Shown here: positions 64,000 to 64,000 of the stretch, piece after piece
Numbering within the stretch: position 1 is the stretch's first letter
How the letters are laid out: each line of letters starts with the position of its first letter
Assembly: GCF_017498565.1 (NCBI RefSeq)
Contig: NZ_CP071794.1
Span: 1,240,001 to 1,304,000, forward strand
Reading direction: 5' to 3'
DNA: 64,000 bases
Origin: Parasphingorhabdus cellanae
GTDB lineage: Bacteria; Pseudomonadota; Alphaproteobacteria; Sphingomonadales; Sphingomonadaceae
Notes under the pieces: generated by a model
Told to the model about the DNA's origin: nothing
Seen by the model: the letters and a program-made list of their open reading frames with translations, nothing else
The model's database searches: none
Program-made: the position numbers and the translations under genes

Positions 64000-64000
64000 G

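Overview
The window (about 55% GC by eye, dense short-spaced genes) looks like a chromosomal segment of an alphaproteobacterium, most likely a marine-type Sphingomonadaceae (Sphingopyxis / Sphingorhabdus / Parasphingorhabdus-like). This is inferred from the gene families: a DUF1476 ATP-synthase inhibitor beside BolA and monothiol glutaredoxin, CrtZ, DUF3617/DUF6491/DUF1304/DUF2339 proteins, a TonB receptor with ABC-2 permeases, a PabB-PabC fusion, and 'CTCCTGCGNAGGCAGGAG' dispersed palindromes. No rRNA, tRNA, CRISPR array or complete insertion sequence was seen.

Layout. 1-1.6 kb: a BlaI/BlaR1-type repressor and peptidase pair with two matching operators, then a candidate small RNA with its own terminator, then DUF202. 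1.6-6 kb (minus): DUF1476-bolA-grxD, a quinone oxidoreductase, and leuC-small membrane protein-leuD. 6-12.7 kb: crtZ, a DMT exporter, two GSTs, a SulP transporter, and an isovaleryl-CoA dehydrogenase/epimerase/GST operon. 12.7-17.6 kb: a palindromic repeat pair, pyrD, gamma-glutamyltransferase and an acyl-CoA ligase. 17.6-28.4 kb: glyoxalases I and II, a 7TM diguanylate cyclase, small exported proteins, a LysR gene divergent from a lipoprotein gene, and hydrolases. 28.4-29.9 kb: a tightly coupled operon of four small membrane proteins ending in an XRE regulator.

30-33.4 kb: thrS, a frameshifted DUF305 gene, and infC with an ATA start. 33.4-36.3 kb: two unlisted small membrane proteins, exported MsrA, a 335-bp inverted-repeat element and an aspartate aminotransferase. 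36.5-39.9 kb (minus): pabBC-metY-phnA. 40-48 kb: an S9 peptidase, a DUF2339 protein, a LysR gene divergent from an alcohol dehydrogenase with a clear operator, DUF1304 and an MBL hydrolase. 48-53.6 kb: an orphan protein, then a divergent locus of DUF3034 and truncated hemoglobin (minus) opposite a cupredoxin and a Cache-HAMP-GGDEF-EAL protein (plus). 53.6-60 kb: a repeat-bearing spacer, then a TonB receptor with an ABC ATPase and two permeases in one overlapping operon. 60-64 kb: accessory DNA with a ParB-domain DNA methyltransferase coupled to a DUF5681 protein, then the C-terminal end of a large RTX-like secreted protein.

The most interesting leads are the candidate sigma-54 small RNA, the membrane-protein/XRE operon, the hemoglobin/cupredoxin/c-di-GMP locus, the TonB/ABC-2 operon and the methyltransferase pair. 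Functions for these are inferences from domains and layout only.
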